In this document: positions 59,760 to 64,000 of the stretch, in pieces
How positions within the stretch are numbered: the stretch's first letter is position 1
Layout: each line of letters opens with the position of its first letter
Assembly (NCBI GenBank): GCA_002633005.1
Contig: NMRA01000098.1
Span: forward strand, 229,712-293,711
Reading direction: 5' to 3'
DNA from: Phoronis australis
Lineage: Eukaryota > Phoronida > Phoronidae
DNA: 64,000 nt
Translations under genes and position numbers: made by a program
Notes under the pieces: model-generated
Databases searched by the model: none
What the model was told of the DNA's origin: nothing
The model's input: the letters and a program-made list of their open reading frames with translations, nothing else

Positions 59760-60997
59760 CTAGATTCAACAGACAAATGATAGAATCATAAGAGATGAAG
59801 TATTATAAAGCTGCTAGGTTATCCTCCTTCTGTAAAAAGTAACTTTAATTTAGGCCTCTCATCATGATCAAACTGATATGGATTTGACCCTCACTCAGAC
59901 TAGACGTGATCCCTCGTTTGACAAAGAAAAAAGGTAGTTGAAGCTACGATCGACGCGTAAAATGCCACCTTCCCTCGACAAGCCAACTTTTGGATCTGCG
60001 TCGCGCAGTAAAGCAGGTTTCTTTGACAGGAAAGTGAAATCACACAAATGTTCATGAGATTTCAACATGCATTGCAAGCGAAGTACGTAATTAATCACTT
60101 AAGCTTGTTTCGCAAGTGTTTTACGTTTACTGGACGCGTCCTGGCTTTACTTCGTTACTTCGAATTCGTTGATAATGTTTAACGTGGCTTACCAGATGTA
60201 TAAGCTGAGGTGCAAGGAGGCTTCCCACACGAGCGCACGTGGAACCCGAACCAACAGCCACGTTGCGAACCACAGTGGGGAATAACTCGGCTGTGAACAC
60301 GTAGACTATAGCAAAAGATGCACTACTCCCGAACTTCCCTATATTCGACAGCGCGATTACAAGACCTTGTAGCCCTGAAATCATGAAATGATAAGAACTA
60401 GTAAAACTTATAAAACAAAATATGTAAGCCAGCATCTAGCTTGGAGGAGTCAACGAGCTCCATTCGGTCCATGGTAAAATCGTATAAGTCAGCAATTTGG
60501 CGAATTAAACAGTTTTACAATAATAAAACGTTTTCAAGTACGGCCCTATTGCAGCTTCAGAGACTTGCAAATTCCTACACTCAATGAAAAACACGAAAAT
60601 GTGCCTGGTTTCCAAAACGAGGTCATGTGCTTTCTAATCTCCTGGACAAAGGAGAGTTCTGTCGCCGTGTAATCCAGGACGGCCATATTCTGACTAATCT
60701 AGAAAGGCGACTTCCATCTATGGGCAACCGTTTAAAAATCGTAAGAGGCTGCCTAAAAAGAGATTTAATTCTCTACCTGGGTTCTTAAGACCAGGTATAG
60801 AACCTAGCAAAGAGATCCCTGCCAGCAAAGACATTAGTAACAGAATCCACCGGCGGCCAAACCGGTTGAGAACGAAACACATAACAATGTATGCTGGGAT
60901 TCCCATGGAAGCGTTGATTACAGTATTGACGTATATGTTTCCATGGAGAGATCCTGTGTTGTAGGATAAACCGTAGTAGACAAAACTCGTTACAAAC
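59616..60997 (-). CDS. SLC22-family organic ion/carnitine transporter, 3' exons only
   Basis: A major-facilitator plasma-membrane transporter of organic cations, anions or carnitine. Exons 60777-60997, 60193-60374 and 59616-59759 join in frame to 181 residues covering about TM7-TM12. FVTSFVYYGLSYNTG, IPAYIVMCFVLNRFGRRW, GKFGSSASFAIVYVFTAELF-PTVVRN and LILPETNRARIPET are SLC22 signatures. The substrate class cannot be told from this part. The 5' exons were not found up to 64000. The terminal TAA at 59616 overlaps a consensus donor (AAC|GTAAGT), so a further 3' exon is possible. Confidence 0.9.
60193..60374 (-). CDS. SLC22 exon (about TM9-TM11)
   Basis: 182 bp, phase 1 to 0. Acceptor atgatttcag, donor CATCTG|gtaagc. 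Encodes LQGLVIALSNIGKFG, then VYVFTAELFPTVVRN and RVGSLLAPQLIHL. Confidence 0.93.
60777..60997 (-). CDS. SLC22 exon (about TM7-TM8)
   Basis: 221 bp, phase 2 to 1. Acceptor tgttttacag, donor CCCAG|gtagag. Contains VYYGLSYNTGSLHGNIY and the NRFGRRW loop motif. Confidence 0.92.
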
Positions 60998-63900
60998 CTG
61001 TAAAACATAAACAAACCATGTATATGAGCAAGAGCGTTTGTTGAGCGTTTTTGCGCTCGAAAGGTAATACTCCACCCCTATACTACCTTCACTGCACAGT
61101 ACTGTAGGCCTATACATTACACATGCATACACAGTTTTATGAACAGTCACCTTTCAGGTATGTTCAGGAAAATCTAACAAAGTTGCTTAAACTGTTAGAG
61201 TTCTTTCCATCTTAAAACATTATTTTCCTAAACAAGCACTCTTGAGGATATTTAATGCTCTGGTACTGCCACATCTACATTTTGACGTAACACTGGCGCG
61301 GTTTAATAATTGTACGAGAGGCTTAATACTTTACAGAAAAAATTAGAGTCATTTTTCTCACGCAGAACTAGTTTGTAGGAGAATAGAATTCTTCTTCTTG
61401 ACAACACTCTGAACCAAGAATTTTTAAAAGCCTTATTTCAAGAATAACCATCTACCATAGAATTATAACGACTTTTTACAATTTCACCAACCACTATGAG
61501 ACCTTCCTTGAATATGCACACTCACAATAGCAAAATTCATTAATGATTAAAACACCCCATTTCAGTAAAAACTGTATTTCCTCAAATAATGTAACTGACA
61601 AAATCGACACAGAGACAGCTTATACGAATTTGCAATCCACTTAAAACATTGCATGTAACATTCTACACTTAAAATATTCTGTCACTTATCGAGTGGGATT
61701 TAATTCCGACAACAGGGCGTTAGACTGCGACCCCGGAAGATGTACGCTTGATCCCCGCTGGGCTGATCTCAAAACATCAGGTTTCTCGCCAAATGTTCTT
61801 TGAGCCCAGGGACTACATTTAATATGAGTAAGAAACGGATCGAGACCATTTTTAAAACGGGCAGTGTCTTATTTTAATCAAAAGGAAGCCATCTGACAGC
61901 TTTAAGGTGCAAATGTGGTGGTTGACACCACTGGTTAAGTTATATAATTAGTGCCGCGATCTCCAGCATAATCATTAAGAAAGGAGTTTTGTTCAACTGC
62001 AGTTATCCAAACGACTTACTTGTAGACCTTTACTTCGAGGGCTTCAGAAAGTGGCCTTTAGTATGAAAGAGCAGGGCTTTTAGGTGGACCTTTGTCAACA
62101 TGTTTGGACAGTGCATTATTTGACATCGATGTTGCAAACAGGCCAGGAAAAAGGATTGCACACCGCCACCACGTTTTCTTTACCATGATTTATTCGTTAT
62201 TCAATTTCTTGCTTTTGTTATCAACAGCCTAGCAAAGCTCCACTTCAGTCAGATCACCAGTTTATGATTCAATTCCAAGTGAAAATTTTTTCGTTTTTGT
62301 CCGTTATTCTTTACTCATTATTCCTTGAACACTTCACAAATTTATGTGCAGCTACATGCTTAATATGCAGTGAAATTTGGCCGTTTTTCAGGAAGAAGCC
62401 GGTTTTCTCCCTAAGGGGGGTAGGGGTGTCCAACTCCACCCTTGCGCCGTAATTTTGGACCCACATTTTTAAAATCCCACGTCACACTACATTTGTCATC
62501 AAAATCATCACTTGATCATCAATTGCCCTTTACGGTTTGAAATGTGTGGGATATAGTTCTGTCAGGCTAAGTGGGTTTTTTTTTGGAAATTGAGACGTAT
62601 GCTCTTTGTTTTCACTGGTTGGTCTCATTCCGCATTTACTGAACGACGGATCCATTGTAACATGACGTCCCATCTAACGTAAAGAGAACAAGTGCCGTCA
62701 CGAAACGAACTATATGCACTGCGAAGAAATCGGCAAACATCAATATCTATCATTAGAACGCTTTGACGTCTCCAATCGATCTATCTCTTAATTCTTCTGA
62801 CTCTCTCTACCTGTGTACATCTCAACAGCCTTCCAAACATACCAGCAAAACGAAATAACCAGTAGTCTTATTCTCATTCGTGGGCGGCGAAGAACGTCCA
62901 TCAACGTTGCTCTCTCCTGGTGTTCATTCTCCAAGTTTCCCTAAATTTTCAAATAATCAAGTAGTTGTAACATACTTTAAAAATCAGTCAATGTCAGCAC
63001 TACTAAGTGATATCAGGATCATGGGTAAAGGTTCAGCTGATTCTCATATTTGTAATTTTCAAGAATAAGTACTGGCGAAGAATCTTATAACTAAAGCAAG
63101 GAAACTTCCTCGTAACGTCGCCGACTAAGTTCTTTCGCCAAAAAGTATTGCATCGCTTGTGTAATGAAACGCACACCTCACGTATGTTGTTTTCTGGCTG
63201 AGCGCGTACGAAGACCGAGGGAGATCTCCGTAAACTTGTATTTCTTATCAGAAAAGCTCGGCAGCTGAAATATAGGAATTATCTCCAACGAAATGGTTTC
63301 CGAGGAAATGGCAATTCGTTTGCTAGGAATTTTTCTATTAAAATAGAAATATAATAAAAAACGTGGCGCACGCTACAGGTATGGCAAAAAGAGCGTGTTA
63401 TCTACCCCTGGAGTGTAACGATATGGGCCGGCGAAACGTCGCAGTTTCAAAATGTTATTTATACATAATGGACAGAGCGCTCAATGGACAAAGCTATGAA
63501 TGAGCTCTATTTGACTCGGGCAGCGTCATGCGTAATAAGACAACTTAATTGGCAATATATTTTCACCCCAAAGTACAGTATTAATGTTCTACATATGTAC
63601 AAATTGTTTACCCCGTTGACTCTCATCTATTTGAACTAATATCACATCCGTAGTACGCCAATCCATTTCACTTGTTAATGTTACTAATCCATCAGTTTTC
63701 GATTTGCAAGATTTAGCCTAACTCAATGTAATTAAATTAGTGATGGTGGGAATTTTCATGCCTACCCTAGTGTTCATAGCTTTTGTCCTTACTTCATTAC
63801 TTTTAGTCTATTCACACACTTGTATATACTTCTTTTTCTCTTGTTAGATAAGCATGTTAACTATGAACTGTATGAATTTATCACTATTTAACTACAGACA

Positions 63901-64000
63901 TAATAATTATAATTGTTCGGGTGTCTGGAAAACAAAAATACCCCACTGCTTTTCGTCTATTACGTTCGACCTCACTCTTCTACTACGAAAACGACCCCGA
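60998..64000. other. Upstream part of the SLC22 locus, no exon recognised
   Basis: About 3 kb. A tRNA-like B-box relic (CTTGATCCCCGC) near 61750 hints at a SINE. I found no upstream transporter exon; this may be a long intron. Confidence 0.5.

Overview
The window is animal (metazoan) nuclear DNA. The genes are split by short phase-compatible GT-AG introns. Two intronless core histone genes carry the metazoan 3' stem-loop. Introns and spacers are full of diverged transposons, fold-back elements, tRNA-derived SINE remnants and tandem repeats. Repeats made of ~150-bp core units ending in (ACGG)n resemble the 'pearl' elements described in bivalves and other invertebrates. The gene content and the ATP7-ALG11 pairing suggest a bilaterian invertebrate; I cannot name the species. 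The assembly contains one run of Ns and several single-N joins. Three of those joins are flanked by near-identical direct duplications, which look like unmerged overlapping contig ends.

Positions 1-35468 (minus strand): a copper-transporting P1B-type ATPase of the ATP7A/ATP7B family. I could resolve 20 coding exons, all joining in frame. Together they give at least 1367 residues and stop inside the C-terminal tail exon at the window edge. The protein has seven N-terminal GMTCxxC metal-binding domains, where mammals have six, and every catalytic P-type motif is present. Its introns hold two copies of a transposon with a HIRAN-like coding remnant, a decayed Gypsy integrase framed by inverted repeats, a ~145-bp satellite, pearl-like repeats, a foldback MITE, and a minisatellite that has copied the splice acceptor of one exon.

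Positions 35469-40883: the ATP7-ALG11 spacer. It contains a minus-strand terminal coding exon of an unrecognised gene followed by AATAAA. It also holds two long-TIR fold-back elements, one with a 9-bp target duplication, and CRE/ETS-like promoter motifs.

Positions 40884-47499 (plus strand): ALG11, the GDP-mannose-dependent alpha-1,2-mannosyltransferase of N-glycan precursor assembly. Four exons give 491 residues. The head-to-head ATP7/ALG11 layout is the one seen for ATP7B/ALG11 in human, so it is probably an old microsynteny.

Positions 47500-53460: a MITE over the ALG11 3' end, then a ~4.9-kb unit bounded by 13-bp TIRs and near-identical 8-bp direct repeats (hAT-like). That unit contains a decayed transposon-associated gene, a ~260-bp tandem repeat and another fold-back.

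Positions 53461-54705: a divergent H2A/H2B pair on a 450-bp bidirectional promoter. Positions 54710-57588: inverted and direct repeats. Positions 57589-58535 (plus): a predicted four-exon gene for a 209-residue protein I do not recognise. Positions 59616-60997 (minus): the last three recognised exons of an SLC22-type (organic cation/anion/carnitine) transporter, whose 5' part I could not find. It probably lies beyond the window.
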